From: a virus
Direction: 5' to 3' (one strand)
Length of the DNA stretch: 53,360 nt
Virus record (IMG/VR): IMGVR_UViG_3300048694_000840
Coordinates: 1-53,360 of that record
Part shown: one piece after another, positions 1 to 7,316 of the stretch
Layout: each line of letters begins with the position of its first letter
How positions within the stretch are numbered: position 1 is the stretch's first letter
The notes under the pieces: generated by a model
What the model saw: only the letters and a program-made list of their open reading frames with translations
Database searches by the model: none
What the model was told of the DNA's origin: nothing
Made by a program: the position numbers and the translations under genes

Positions 1-293
1 ACACGGCCGGAAAATGGCCAAGGTTATTCGGATTGCTGTAGCGGCCTGAAATAAGCAGTAAGACCAGGCGGTGGCGCTTGGCGGCTCATCGGTTGCTTTT
101 GGGAGCGCTATGTCGCTCCTTTTTTTTTGGCTGTAGGACCAGCAGTGATATGGGGCCGGCGGGGCCATGGGGCGGTACGTTAGCTAAAAAAGCCCCACCA
201 GGTCAAACTCTTTTTTCCCATTTTTTATTTTCTGGGGCCTCCTCAAAGGATTTTAAAAATTTTTTCGGAGCCCCCTAAGAAAAAAATCAAATT
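1..293. other. GC-rich left edge without a supported gene
   Basis: This stretch is visibly richer in G and C than the rest of the window and has long G and C runs next to T and A tracts. A short open frame at 78-278 (plus) runs through the terminator hairpin and has no recognisable domain, so I do not call it a gene. Several GGCC and GGGGC/GCCCC complementary tracts (for example near 190-240) could form a loose terminator for the minus-strand gene that ends at 294. It could be a phage terminus, a regulatory block, or a foreign or assembly-derived end; the sequence alone does not decide. Confidence 0.4.
101..128 (+). terminator. Rho-independent terminator, plus strand
   Basis: GGAGCG (102-107) and CGCTCC (114-119) form a perfect 6-bp stem with a 6-nt loop, extended by a G-T pair, followed by nine T residues (120-128). 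This is a textbook intrinsic terminator on the plus strand. Whatever transcript it ends comes from beyond the left edge or from the first 100 bases, where I see no gene. Confidence 0.75.
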
Positions 294-1493
294 TTATTCC
301 TCATCATCCTCAAAATCTTCAGTGTCTAAAGCTCTTGTTAGGCCATTGGCGGTACTCATTTCAGAAAAAGAATATTTCTTTAATTTACCGACATGAAACA
401 TAACAATCTTATCCATAGGATATTCTGAGGCCAATGATTCTACCGCTGGTATTACACCGAACAATTTAATCTTATGCAGAAATTCAGATTCTTTAGTAAA
501 CAAACCATCTTTTATATACTGTGTGTATTTTTTCCACCCAGTTCTAAAATTGTCTATCTTAGTTTTCCATGATTCTTCTGGATCAGCACCTTGTAATGTA
601 GAAGTATGAATAACCACTCTAAGTTCTTTGACTTTTTTACCGGCCAAATCTTCTGCTAGATAGCAACAAGCTGCCGGAATCGCTTTAACTGGAGCCTCTG
701 AAGAATAAACATAGTAATAAATGCCATTGTTATTTTCGTTATCAACGTAACCCCATTTGCGTATTTCTTTTTTAGCTGAATTTGTTGTCCAAGAAATAGA
801 CGAACCAATATCACCAGACATTGTTCTAAGAGCAATTTTGTTGATTTCGGCTGTACTAAAACAACCTGGAGCAACTCTATTGATTCTCTTAACAATATCG
901 CCATAATCATTTTTAGTCCATCCACGCTTTATGGCATATCGACAAGTTTTGACAATATCTTCCATGGTATGTGGTGAATATGGATCTTCAACTGCATTGA
1001 ACAATTGTTTTGCATCGTGGTAAGCTTCATAGGAAGAACAATTATAAATGTCAGCAATGATATTCGTAAATCCTTGTGCGGTTAACTCTTGGATTCTTGT
1101 TCGACCATTGATTAGGTATTTTGAACCATCAGGAAAAATTGCAATTGAAATAGGTTTGTGATCTAATTTAAATCCATAGGTGCGAATTTGATAATAAACA
1201 TTTTCGGCTTGTAGTCCTCGGCCGTTCGTTCTTGCAGATTGAACAGCGGCTTCGTCTGAAGAAAGATGCCTGGATTTATCCGAAATGCTTTTATCTAAAG
1301 ATTGTTCGTCATCATTGAAAAAAGTTCCTAGTGGAACTATCTGACGATTGATATATTCTAATCCATCTATAAGATCATCTTTATTGTAAAGACCGGGATA
1401 AACACTTGGATTGATATATTTTAATGATATCTCCAAATCATTCTGTGTGAATTTTTTGGCAGACATGGGAACGGAATGCACTAATATGGGCAT
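294..1493 (-). CDS. ParB-like nuclease-fold protein
   Basis: 399 residues. Around residues 110-150 it has the ParB/sulfiredoxin-like pattern of a short beta strand followed by LINGRTRIQEL, matching the G-x-R box that binds nucleotide in ParB N-terminal domains. The C-terminal half is unrecognised. Phages use ParB-fold proteins as nucleases, DNA-binding proteins or modification enzymes, so the role is open. The ATG at 1493 follows AAAGGAG with good spacing. The 96-nt leader holds two hairpins with the same loop (see 1525-1576). It is the last gene of the leftward block, ending in an acidic tail. Confidence 0.6.
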   Translation of the reverse strand: MPILVHSVPMSAKKFTQNDLEISLKYINPSVYPGLYNKDDLIDGLEYINRQIVPLGTFFNDDEQSLDKSISDKSRHLSSDEAAVQSARTNGRGLQAENVYYQIRTYGFKLDHKPISIAIFPDGSKYLINGRTRIQELTAQGFTNIIADIYNCSSYEAYHDAKQLFNAVEDPYSPHTMEDIVKTCRYAIKRGWTKNDYGDIVKRINRVAPGCFSTAEINKIALRTMSGDIGSSISWTTNSAKKEIRKWGYVDNENNNGIYYYVYSSEAPVKAIPAACCYLAEDLAGKKVKELRVVIHTSTLQGADPEESWKTKIDNFRTGWKKYTQYIKDGLFTKESEFLHKIKLFGVIPAVESLASEYPMDKIVMFHVGKLKKYSFSEMSTANGLTRALDTEDFEDDEE

Positions 1494-1524
1494 GATAAAC
1501 TCCTTTATAAATTTTTAGGTTTTG

Positions 1525-1576
1525 TAGTCAATTCATCATTGACTAGGTTTAGTTGTTGTTAGGTTCATCACCTAAC
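1525..1576 (-). promoter_or_regulatory. Two leader hairpins with identical loops
   Basis: TAGTCAAT/ATTGACTA (1525-1532, 1538-1545) and GTTAGGT/ACCTAAC (1558-1564, 1570-1576) are perfect 8- and 7-bp stems. Both enclose the same five-base loop, TCATC on the plus strand (GATGA in the minus-strand RNA). They lie in the leader of the ParB-like gene, 30-80 nt upstream of its start codon. A perfect TATAAT on the minus strand sits just upstream (1585-1580) but lacks a convincing -35. Two different stems presenting one loop suggest a protein-binding RNA element that controls translation; this is inference. Confidence 0.5.
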
Positions 1577-1589
1577 AATATTATATATG

Positions 1590-1802
1590 TTAGTTTTCTT
1601 CCTTAAAGTTCTTTTCTCTACGCAATTTTAAAATTTCTTCCGCAGCCTCTTCCAGCAAATCTGAGATTCTGTCTGGTTTGCCCTCTTGTACGGATCTACG
1701 ACCAGGAATCTGTCTACGGATCTCTGCACGTTTCTTTAGACGGAATACGATATCATTTTCTATCATATTCTGTATCATATTGTTTATATCATTGGTTTTC
1801 AT
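1590..1802 (-). CDS. Small protein of unknown function
   Basis: 70 residues, charged, with a predicted helical C-terminus containing an LLEEAAEEILKLRREK stretch. No recognised domain. Its ATG overlaps the stop of the upstream gene (ATGA at 1799-1802), so the two are probably translationally coupled members of the leftward early operon. Confidence 0.65.
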   Translation of the reverse strand: MKTNDINNMIQNMIENDIVFRLKKRAEIRRQIPGRRSVQEGKPDRISDLLEEAAEEILKLRREKNFKEEN

Positions 1803-2110
1803 ATCAATCTCATAATTTGTTTCTTGGTTAACAAATAAGTCATTTGATCATTCAACACTATACGTTTCTTTGGATCATCAGTAGATATAAGTAATAAACT
1901 GAGTATATTATATGCATCATTCCTTTCATACCAGGTACCAATGAACCATCCTGATGGATTACGATTGCCTCTGATACAAAACTCATCGGCATACACGAAA
2001 TGTGAAAGAGATACGGATATGCCAAGATTCCAAAAGTCTTGTGCTTTTCTTTTTGCAAAATCTAGATACTGGCCACTATTCCCTGCAATCACAAAGTATT
2101 TTTCATTCAT
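1799..2110 (-). CDS. Protein of unknown function
   Basis: 103 residues. The N-terminus MNEKYFVIAGN and the alternation of short hydrophobic strands suggest a compact alpha/beta fold, but no family is recognised. First minus-strand gene of a small operon that faces a plus-strand gene across the divergent spacer 2111-2177. Coupled to the 70-residue gene by a 4-base overlap. Confidence 0.65.
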   Translation of the reverse strand: MNEKYFVIAGNSGQYLDFAKRKAQDFWNLGISVSLSHFVYADEFCIRGNRNPSGWFIGTWYERNDAYNILSLLLISTDDPKKRIVLNDQMTYLLTKKQIMRLI

Positions 2111-2177
2111 AATTGATCGTTCGATTACTATATATTAGTATAAACACTAATAGTACTAATACTAATAAGGATATCAT
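2111..2177. promoter_or_regulatory. Divergent spacer with ACTAAT repeats
   Basis: This 67-bp spacer separates a minus-strand gene (start 2110) and a plus-strand gene (start 2178). It contains ATTAGT-ATAAAC-ACTAAT, a perfect inverted repeat, followed by two further ACTAAT copies. No good -35/-10 pair is visible in either direction. It plausibly contains promoters or an operator for both genes. Confidence 0.35.
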
Positions 2178-2369
2178 ATGTTTGCCATTCTAATTTTCAC
2201 ACTATACATCATTGCGTTAGTCATCACTAACAAAATTGATATTAAAATAGATTCTCTTACTCCAAAATTTGGACATTCCATGGAAGAATTTGTGGCCTCT
2301 AAGAAACCACAAAGCACCGCAGAAGCCGAACACTGGGTCAATGAGTACATGAGAAAAACCTTATTTTAA
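2178..2369 (+). CDS. Small single-pass membrane protein
   Basis: 63 residues. Residues 2-17 (FAILIFTLYIIALVIT) form one transmembrane segment; the remainder is hydrophilic and ends with a helix. The ATG follows AAGGATATC, an acceptable ribosome binding site. It is the only plus-strand gene in the left 39 kb and converges with the gene ending at 2361, overlapping it by 9 bases. The C-terminal pattern (SKKPQSTAEAEHWVNEYMRK) resembles short phage proteins I have seen without a function. Confidence 0.6.
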   Translation: MFAILIFTLYIIALVITNKIDIKIDSLTPKFGHSMEEFVASKKPQSTAEAEHWVNEYMRKTLF

Positions 2370-2603
2370 TTTCTTTGTCTTTCTTTTCTTTGGTTCATCC
2401 AAAGCAACATCATAGAAACTCCGGTATTCTTCCTCTGTAATCTCTTTAGATTCCGTTGATTTAGTCCAGAAAAGGCTTTCAGTGTATTTCACCATATCTT
2501 TATGATTCTTTTCTATACACACGAAATTATACTCAAAACCAGTTTTCATTGCAACGTGTACCTTGTAAAACTTGGAGTTTTTTCTAACTAAGGTTTCTGT
2601 CAT
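2361..2603 (-). CDS. Small protein of unknown function
   Basis: 80 residues with a strongly basic tail (KKRKTKKLK). No domain recognised. Its ATG overlaps the stop of the next upstream gene (ATGA at 2600-2603), placing it in the leftward string of small early genes. Confidence 0.6.
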   Translation of the reverse strand: MTETLVRKNSKFYKVHVAMKTGFEYNFVCIEKNHKDMVKYTESLFWTKSTESKEITEEEYRSFYDVALDEPKKRKTKKLK

Positions 2604-2755
2604 TTTCTTTTGGCTTTACGTGTTGCTGTCGTAATAGCAGTTTTCGCTTTCTTCATGGTGGACGTTTTCGTAGATACTTTACCAGTCTTTTGATTAATTG
2701 TTCTGGTGGTACGAACTCTACCGGCTTCTTTGATGAAACGTTTGAATAAACTCAT
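2600..2755 (-). CDS. Very basic small protein
   Basis: 51 residues from the ATG at 2755, which follows AAGGAATTAAA; a longer frame to 2797 exists but lacks a ribosome binding site and would overlap the upstream gene by 46 bases. The sequence is rich in Lys, Arg and Thr (KTSTMKKAKTAITTATRKAK) with no Asp and one Glu, as in nucleic-acid-binding or DNA-compacting peptides. Function unknown. Confidence 0.6.
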   Translation of the reverse strand: MSLFKRFIKEAGRVRTTRTINQKTGKVSTKTSTMKKAKTAITTATRKAKRK

Positions 2756-3006
2756 TTTAATTCCTTTGCGTGACTTTCCATACGTTCGACACAACAACGG
2801 CAGGTCTGGTCAAAAAATACTTCGCTCAATTCTGGATTGCTGCAATATGGGCACTCTTCCATTCTTGCACAGTTCCATGCAGCCTCAAGCCATTCGATGG
2901 CTCTTTGCGGTGTCATACCGGAAAATTCTTCGAAAAACCGGTCACTCCTCATGGAGTAATTTTCGAATTCATCGAACCATTCATTAAAAGTATCGTATTT
3001 CATCAT
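2752..3006 (-). CDS. Small cysteine-rich protein, probable zinc finger
   Basis: 84 residues from the ATG pair at 3006/3003; upstream in-frame codons code a hydrophobic stretch antisense to the next gene and are unlikely to be translated. Two cysteine pairs, CPYCSN and CRCC, about 20 residues apart suggest a structural zinc site. The N-terminal half is helical and acidic. No family recognised. Confidence 0.55.
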   Translation of the reverse strand: MMKYDTFNEWFDEFENYSMRSDRFFEEFSGMTPQRAIEWLEAAWNCARMEECPYCSNPELSEVFFDQTCRCCVERMESHAKELK

Positions 3007-3032
3007 ATAAATCCGGAAGCGCTGGAAAAGAA

Positions 3033-3281
3033 TCAGGTCTTGCAGTAAACAGGACCGAGGCCAGTAGGACACTTGAGATTGGGACAACAATAACCCATAA
3101 CACCAGATAAATCCAAGCCACAAAGAGAACACTTGGAGATGTTTGGAATCTGGTCAAAAGGAACATTCTTTTCTAAAAAGTGAGCAAATACCAGAAGTTC
3201 TTTCTCCATTTGTTGGATTCGATTATCTTGTTCTTCAAGGATAAGCTCAAGTAAATGAATGTAAAGTTTAAGTTGATCCAT
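3033..3281 (-). CDS. Coiled-coil plus zinc-ribbon small protein
   Basis: 82 residues. Residues 1-38 are a predicted amphipathic helix (LEEQDNRIQQMEKELLVF). The C-terminal half has CSLCG, CCPNLKC and a last C near the end, consistent with a zinc ribbon. Likely a protein- or nucleic-acid-binding early phage protein; function unknown. Confidence 0.6.
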   Translation of the reverse strand: MDQLKLYIHLLELILEEQDNRIQQMEKELLVFAHFLEKNVPFDQIPNISKCSLCGLDLSGVMGYCCPNLKCPTGLGPVYCKT

Positions 3282-3420
3282 TTTGTTCTTTCAAATAAAA
3301 CATTTTGTATAATTTAACATAGTATGCAAAACGAATAGGTTCTTGTTCAAGATTAGGTAATCTATCACCCCATATTTTTACCATACGATTGTAGTGATAG
3401 ATTGCTTCCTCATTTGACAT
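3268..3420 (-). CDS. Small protein of unknown function (50 aa)
   Basis: Reading on the minus strand from the ATG at 3420 gives 50 residues starting MSNEEAIYHYNRMVKIWGDR and ending at TAA (3268-3270). A GAAAGAG ribosome binding site precedes it. It overlaps the stop of the upstream gene by 11 bases and the start of the downstream gene by 14, the tight packing seen throughout this operon. Composition is protein-like (aromatic and charged). No family recognised. Confidence 0.6.
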   Translation of the reverse strand: MSNEEAIYHYNRMVKIWGDRLPNLEQEPIRFAYYVKLYKMFYLKEQNGST

Positions 3421-3880
3421 GGCTGAAATAACGCTCTTTCAAACCTTCTAAGATGTTCATCACATCCTTTTCATTCATTGCATTGTCACTATCAATACGA
3501 TCCTCAAGTTGTAATACATCCCATTCATCATCTATAACATCATACCATGCATAGATACAAACTTCTTCTTCAGGTCGGTGTTGAATCATGCTGCCAAAAA
3601 CAAACGAATATATTTCATGTTCTGGAAATTTAAATCCTTCTTTTAATGCATCCTTGTGAATAAAGATGGCATATGATTCCATATTTTCGTTGCCATTTTC
3701 AATCCAAGCATAATCACCATTTTCGTCTGTGGTTTCTAAATCACCATAACCTTCAAAGGTAATCTTAACCTCTTGCAAATCGGAGATATCAACACCAATT
3801 TCCAAATTGTCTGGATCACGGTCTGAAACATCCAAAAACAATTTTATAATTTTACAATACTTATCGTAATCATAGTCCAT
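3410..3880 (-). CDS. Acidic protein of unknown function
   Basis: 156 residues from the ATG at 3880 (ribosome binding site GAAGG nine bases upstream; an in-frame TTG at 3895 is less likely). Highly acidic with predicted beta strands in the first 110 residues. No recognised domain. Lies directly downstream of a MazG-like gene. Confidence 0.65.
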   Translation of the reverse strand: MDYDYDKYCKIIKLFLDVSDRDPDNLEIGVDISDLQEVKITFEGYGDLETTDENGDYAWIENGNENMESYAIFIHKDALKEGFKFPEHEIYSFVFGSMIQHRPEEEVCIYAWYDVIDDEWDVLQLEDRIDSDNAMNEKDVMNILEGLKERYFSHVK

Positions 3881-3881
3881 T

Positions 3882-4160
3882 TTACAATCCTTCAATAGTA
3901 GACCAACGTTTTAGTTTTTCTCTTTTAGCTTTACGTGCTTCATTAATTGCACTATCAGAGATTATACACTTTTCCACAAGAATGTCAATCATGGCCAATA
4001 AATCACCGGTTTCTTCTTCTAACGATTCCTTATTTGATTTACCGGTGACAGGGTGTTTAGAATCAAAGCCAAACCGGAAAATCTTGGAAATGGCCTGTGT
4101 CACTTCGGCACATTCCTCTTGTGCAATACAAAAAATCTCTTTAGTCTGATTATTCATCAT
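3882..4160 (-). CDS. MazG-like NTP pyrophosphohydrolase
   Basis: 92 residues. The all-alpha NTP-pyrophosphatase metal site is visible: EECAEVTQAISK near residues 15-26, then EEET-GDLLAMIDIL near 48-61 (E-x-x-E ... E-x-x-D). Family members hydrolyse (d)NTPs to monophosphates and in phages are thought to trim host or unusual nucleotides or influence ppGpp signalling. One of two such enzymes in the window (the other at 13882). Confidence 0.75.
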   Translation of the reverse strand: MMNNQTKEIFCIAQEECAEVTQAISKIFRFGFDSKHPVTGKSNKESLEEETGDLLAMIDILVEKCIISDSAINEARKAKREKLKRWSTIEGL

Positions 4161-4381
4161 TTACTTTCATTCAACAAAACAGAATCACCTTGGCCACCAT
4201 TCACAAAATCTTCGGCAATGTTTTCTGCCATGCTCTCTGAGCTTACGGTGGTTACCTGAATAACTCTTTCATTTTGATACATTTTTACTTCCCATTTATT
4301 GAATGATTTGTCCCAATGTTGACTAATCAATTCAACCGTAGCCTTTCGGCCAGGTCCATAAAATTCTGAATATATTTGCAT
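4157..4381 (-). CDS. Small protein of unknown function
   Basis: 74 residues, with a beta-rich N-terminal half and an acidic helix at the end. Overlaps the MazG-like start by 4 bases. The ATG follows AAGGAGTTAAT. No family recognised. Confidence 0.6.
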   Translation of the reverse strand: MQIYSEFYGPGRKATVELISQHWDKSFNKWEVKMYQNERVIQVTTVSSESMAENIAEDFVNGGQGDSVLLNESK

Positions 4382-4390
4382 ATTAACTCC

Positions 4391-6610
4391 TTATGAAATC
4401 CAAGAAATAAAACGATTGAGAATCACTCGGTTGTTGACACGATTGCCAGCATACTTGGTGAAAGCAGAAACGATACCACGTGTGGTTGCATTTTCTTTAA
4501 TCTCCAATTCTGCATCATCTTCGGTATCAAGACCATTGCTTCTCAAAATATAATAATCATCAAAACCAGTCATGGTTGAAATTGCATATTTGTTCTTCAC
4601 AAATTCTTGTTTGATTGATTCAATCTTATCATAATCAAAAAGACCATTCTCTTGTTTCACATCATAAAAATTCCTAATACGATTTTTGAATTCGGATGTA
4701 TTGGTCACATAGAAACCAATGACATGTGAATTTGTACGATGTTTCAACAAACGAATCAATGCATTGCTTTGTTGTAGACTGATAGAATTGCTACTATCAT
4801 ATGTGTATCGTTCTTCAAACCGTGTTTTCTTATCACGCAAAACAACATATTCAGATTTACGGTTATTCAATGATGTTGAACTGAAACCAAAACGATCCTG
4901 ATAAATGTTAGACAAATAAGAACCTTCACCATCAGTCAAGAAAACGGTGTTAACAATTTGCAAACGATTCTTTTTCTGAAACTCAGGAACAATTTCCAAA
5001 GCAGATATGATGGCCTCATTCAAAGGAGTACCACTCAAACGCATCCACATCGGAACATATCCTGCACGACTGTAAGCACCAATGCCAGAAATATCCATCA
5101 GTACAGTAGCAGCAATCATAAAATCTTTGTTGTTCATGCGACTGGACAAAATGTTCAATAGACCAAAACCGTGTGCCATCAAATCACCGGGTTGATGTTC
5201 AAATCGGCACATGTATTCACTTTTTGTATCTTCAATAAAAGAATACACTTCAAAAGGAATATTTACTTTACGGCAGAACAAAGCCAAATTTAGTAATTGT
5301 TTGACGGTGTTACCAATGTGGTTGGTCATAGAACCAGACCAATCAAGATACATAACAAGTCCATGTGATTTGCCTTCTGGCATCACAGTCATTTTCTTAA
5401 AGATATCTTCATTGAAATTATAAGAATAAATTTTATTCATGTTCAATTCACCAGTCTTGGCTGTTGAAGCACGTTTCAATTGGCTTGCATTTTTACGGAG
5501 TTCAAACTCTTTGACAAGATAAGAAACCACTTTATTGGATTCTTTCTTAAATTTTACGTAATGTTTGAAATTCAATGTACCACGGTCTGCAATATAATCA
5601 GTATAAAGCTGTTTGTAATCGTAAATATTGCTTGTGTCAAATTTAGGAACAGATGCATATACGATATTTCTAATATCGGTAGAATACAACTTTTCTTGGT
5701 TACGGTTGTATGCTTCATCAGTGAATGATTTTAGTTGTTCATCAATGTCGGCACTCTTATTTCCCATCGTTCCTTCAAGTCCACTTGAAGTTCTGTTACG
5801 AGAATTCTCAGAGGCCTCATCGGTTTCTTCGGTTTCACCATCTTGGCCGTCAGATCCTTCAGCATTTTTTGCGGATCCTTCTTTTTCTTCAGATTTTTCT
5901 TCAGATTTTTCTAATTTTTGACCACGAGCGTCAATCACAACATCAAAATCATCAAGTGATTCGCCTTCGGATGCTTGATTTTCGCCGGATTCTTCACCGT
6001 CACCATCAACCAGAACAGCAATTTTCATTTTTTCTTGCTCTTCTAGTTGTTTTTTAAGTTCTTCCTTCATGTACTCCATGATTTTTTTCGCCATAACGAC
6101 AACTTCATCATAAGTTTCGCAGGCCTCAACTTCACGGACAAGTTCTCGCTCTTCATCCGTGAATTTAATACCAAGAATAGGACCAATTTTATGATGCAAA
6201 TTCATGCGGTCAATAAAATTGAGCAATTGAATATCTTTTCCTTCAATCTCAAAGAAATCTTTTTCTTGTAATTCACCGTAAGCTTTGACAAAACAGTTCT
6301 TCAAGCCAGGATATTTGTATTTAACTTTACGTTCAATCCGACAATCTTCAACCACATTTAAAATGGACATATGGACGCCTTCATCTTTTGCAATTTTCAT
6401 CTTATCAGCAGGCGTATAGAGTGCATGACCAACTTCATGGCCAATAAACAAGTCATAAAGATCGCTGGAAAGTTTATCGTCAAGAATAGGAATCGTCAGA
6501 ATACGATTCAATACATCAAAACTAGCAGTAGGCACTTTGGCTTCTTGCACATATAGGTTTTCTGTAGCCATCAATTTGGCCAAAAGTGACTTGGAATCAA
6601 AACTTGACAT
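4391..6610 (-). CDS. CobT-like protein: metallopeptidase motif plus VWA domain
   Basis: 739 residues. The N-terminal part has HEVGH (residues 58-62) with a downstream NVVEDCRIE segment (86-94) as in zinc-dependent gluzincins. Residues about 185-300 form a highly acidic linker. The C-terminal half is a von Willebrand factor A domain with the MIDAS motif DWSGS (423-427). The order acidic linker then VWA resembles the CobT subunit of cobalt chelatase, and phages often carry such genes with an AAA+ CobS partner; no partner is in this window. Function in the phage is unknown. A possible -1 frameshift site lies in the linker (5859-5880). The start overlaps the upstream stop (TAATG). Confidence 0.7.
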   Translation of the reverse strand: MSSFDSKSLLAKLMATENLYVQEAKVPTASFDVLNRILTIPILDDKLSSDLYDLFIGHEVGHALYTPADKMKIAKDEGVHMSILNVVEDCRIERKVKYKYPGLKNCFVKAYGELQEKDFFEIEGKDIQLLNFIDRMNLHHKIGPILGIKFTDEERELVREVEACETYDEVVVMAKKIMEYMKEELKKQLEEQEKMKIAVLVDGDGEESGENQASEGESLDDFDVVIDARGQKLEKSEEKSEEKEGSAKNAEGSDGQDGETEETDEASENSRNRTSSGLEGTMGNKSADIDEQLKSFTDEAYNRNQEKLYSTDIRNIVYASVPKFDTSNIYDYKQLYTDYIADRGTLNFKHYVKFKKESNKVVSYLVKEFELRKNASQLKRASTAKTGELNMNKIYSYNFNEDIFKKMTVMPEGKSHGLVMYLDWSGSMTNHIGNTVKQLLNLALFCRKVNIPFEVYSFIEDTKSEYMCRFEHQPGDLMAHGFGLLNILSSRMNNKDFMIAATVLMDISGIGAYSRAGYVPMWMRLSGTPLNEAIISALEIVPEFQKKNRLQIVNTVFLTDGEGSYLSNIYQDRFGFSSTSLNNRKSEYVVLRDKKTRFEERYTYDSSNSISLQQSNALIRLLKHRTNSHVIGFYVTNTSEFKNRIRNFYDVKQENGLFDYDKIESIKQEFVKNKYAISTMTGFDDYYILRSNGLDTEDDAELEIKENATTRGIVSAFTKYAGNRVNNRVILNRFISWIS
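5859..5880 (-). promoter_or_regulatory. Candidate -1 ribosomal frameshift site
   Basis: In the minus-strand mRNA the in-frame heptamer A AAA AAT spans 5870-5864 (codons 247-249, Ala-Lys-Asn). AAGGA (5880-5876), resembling a Shine-Dalgarno stimulator, ends 5 nt upstream. After a -1 shift, translation would read TGC and then stop at TGA (5861-5859), giving about 250 residues that keep the HEVGH part but lose the VWA domain. The last base T weakens re-pairing and the spacer is shorter than in dnaX, so this is only a candidate. Confidence 0.3.
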
Positions 6611-6789
6611 TATTTTTTCTCCGTAATTATCAAAACATTGCCTGTAGGTGTCTCACGCACTTCAAGATTCAATACTGTGCCTTCTTTCCAGCCAACTTCA
6701 GCGATAAAGTCATCAGGAAAATTCAAAATTGCATCTCCTGTGCCGTCATTCGTTTCTTCAATATCAGCAATCCAAGTTTTTGTTTGCAT
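6610..6789 (-). CDS. Small AbrB/MazE-like protein
   Basis: 59 residues from the ATG at 6789 (GGTGAAAC precedes it). The pattern AILNFPDDFIAEVGWKEG, then a strand ending in VLIITEKK, fits the swapped-hairpin AbrB/SpoVT fold of small transcription factors and antitoxins. The stop TAA overlaps the start of the CobT-like gene, so the two are coupled. No toxin partner is seen, so a regulator or a structural remnant are both possible. Confidence 0.6.
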   Translation of the reverse strand: MQTKTWIADIEETNDGTGDAILNFPDDFIAEVGWKEGTVLNLEVRETPTGNVLIITEKK

Positions 6790-6901
6790 GTTTCACCTTA
6801 CGGTTGTATTTTACATCAATTTTGTGTTTTTGCACAGGCTTAATTGGCGTCCTACACACAGGACGTTGTAATTTTACAACAAAGTTAATTTCTTTCTTCA
6901 T
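6764..6901 (-). CDS. Small basic protein of unknown function
   Basis: 45 residues from the ATG at 6901, preceded by TGAGGCG at good spacing; stop TGA at 6764-6766. Basic, with two cysteines. It overlaps the 59-residue gene by 26 bases and follows the stop of the 110-residue gene by one base. No family recognised. Confidence 0.5.
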   Translation of the reverse strand: MKKEINFVVKLQRPVCRTPIKPVQKHKIDVKYNRKVKHANKNLDC

Positions 6902-6902
6902 T

Positions 6903-7235
6903 TTAACGCCTCATTTTTGAAATTTCTACTGCTTCTTCGCTATTAAAAACAGGAACAGCATTGGATTTGTGCATTGTTGCAATTCCCATAACTTTTGTGC
7001 CTGTGTAAACCTTCGGTGATGCTTTTGTAGCAGCAACGTTACCTGTATTTAATGACGGATAATGTTTGGTTTCACGGACATACGGTTTTGTGCCAGTCCA
7101 TGGTGTCACATTAGTGACAATTTTCTTGGTTGGTTGATATTTTTTGACAATAGCATCCCACTCAGCAGCAAGTTGCCGCTGAGCTGCATTGGGTTTGCGT
7201 TTTTTGCGTTTGGGGATGTGTGGATGAATGATCAT
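6903..7235 (-). CDS. Conserved phage protein of unknown function
   Basis: 110 residues. The N-terminus is very basic (PKRKKRKPNAAQRQLAAEW), a pattern I associate with short T4-like phage proteins without known function. It is the first gene behind the strongest promoter in the window (7263-7291), so it should be an abundant early product. The start codon touches one arm of a 13-bp inverted repeat. Confidence 0.65.
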   Translation of the reverse strand: MIIHPHIPKRKKRKPNAAQRQLAAEWDAIVKKYQPTKKIVTNVTPWTGTKPYVRETKHYPSLNTGNVAATKASPKVYTGTKVMGIATMHKSNAVPVFNSEEAVEISKMRR

Positions 7236-7288
7236 ACAATTATCTCAACAAAGAATAGGTGTATTATAACACCAATTGAGATAATTGT
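7236..7288. repeat. 13-bp inverted repeat around an early promoter
   Basis: ACAATTATCTCAA (7236-7248) and TTGAGATAATTGT (7276-7288) are perfect inverted copies 27 bp apart. One overlaps the -35 box and the other ends at the start codon of the gene it controls. Between them GGTGT-ATTATA-ACACC forms a further small dyad centred on the -10 box. Because only one arm is transcribed, this is more likely a two-site operator in DNA than an RNA hairpin. Confidence 0.6.
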
Positions 7289-7291
7289 CAA
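7263..7291 (-). promoter_or_regulatory. Consensus sigma-70 early promoter
   Basis: On the minus strand TTGACA (7291-7286), a 17-bp spacer and TATAAT (7268-7263) match the sigma-70 consensus at all twelve positions. It reads into 6903-7235 and then the AbrB-like and CobT-like genes. An operator-like dyad overlaps it. Confidence 0.9.
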
Positions 7292-7316
7292 TCACTTGTT
7301 GTATTAAAACAACAAA

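Noticed and set aside
78-278. Plus-strand open frame of 66 codons at the left edge
   Set aside because: It reads straight through a rho-independent terminator, has no ribosome binding site and no recognisable composition.
656-925. 89-codon frame inside the ParB-like gene
   Set aside because: Same strand, other frame, no ribosome binding site, hydrophobic and basic product typical of a frame shadow.
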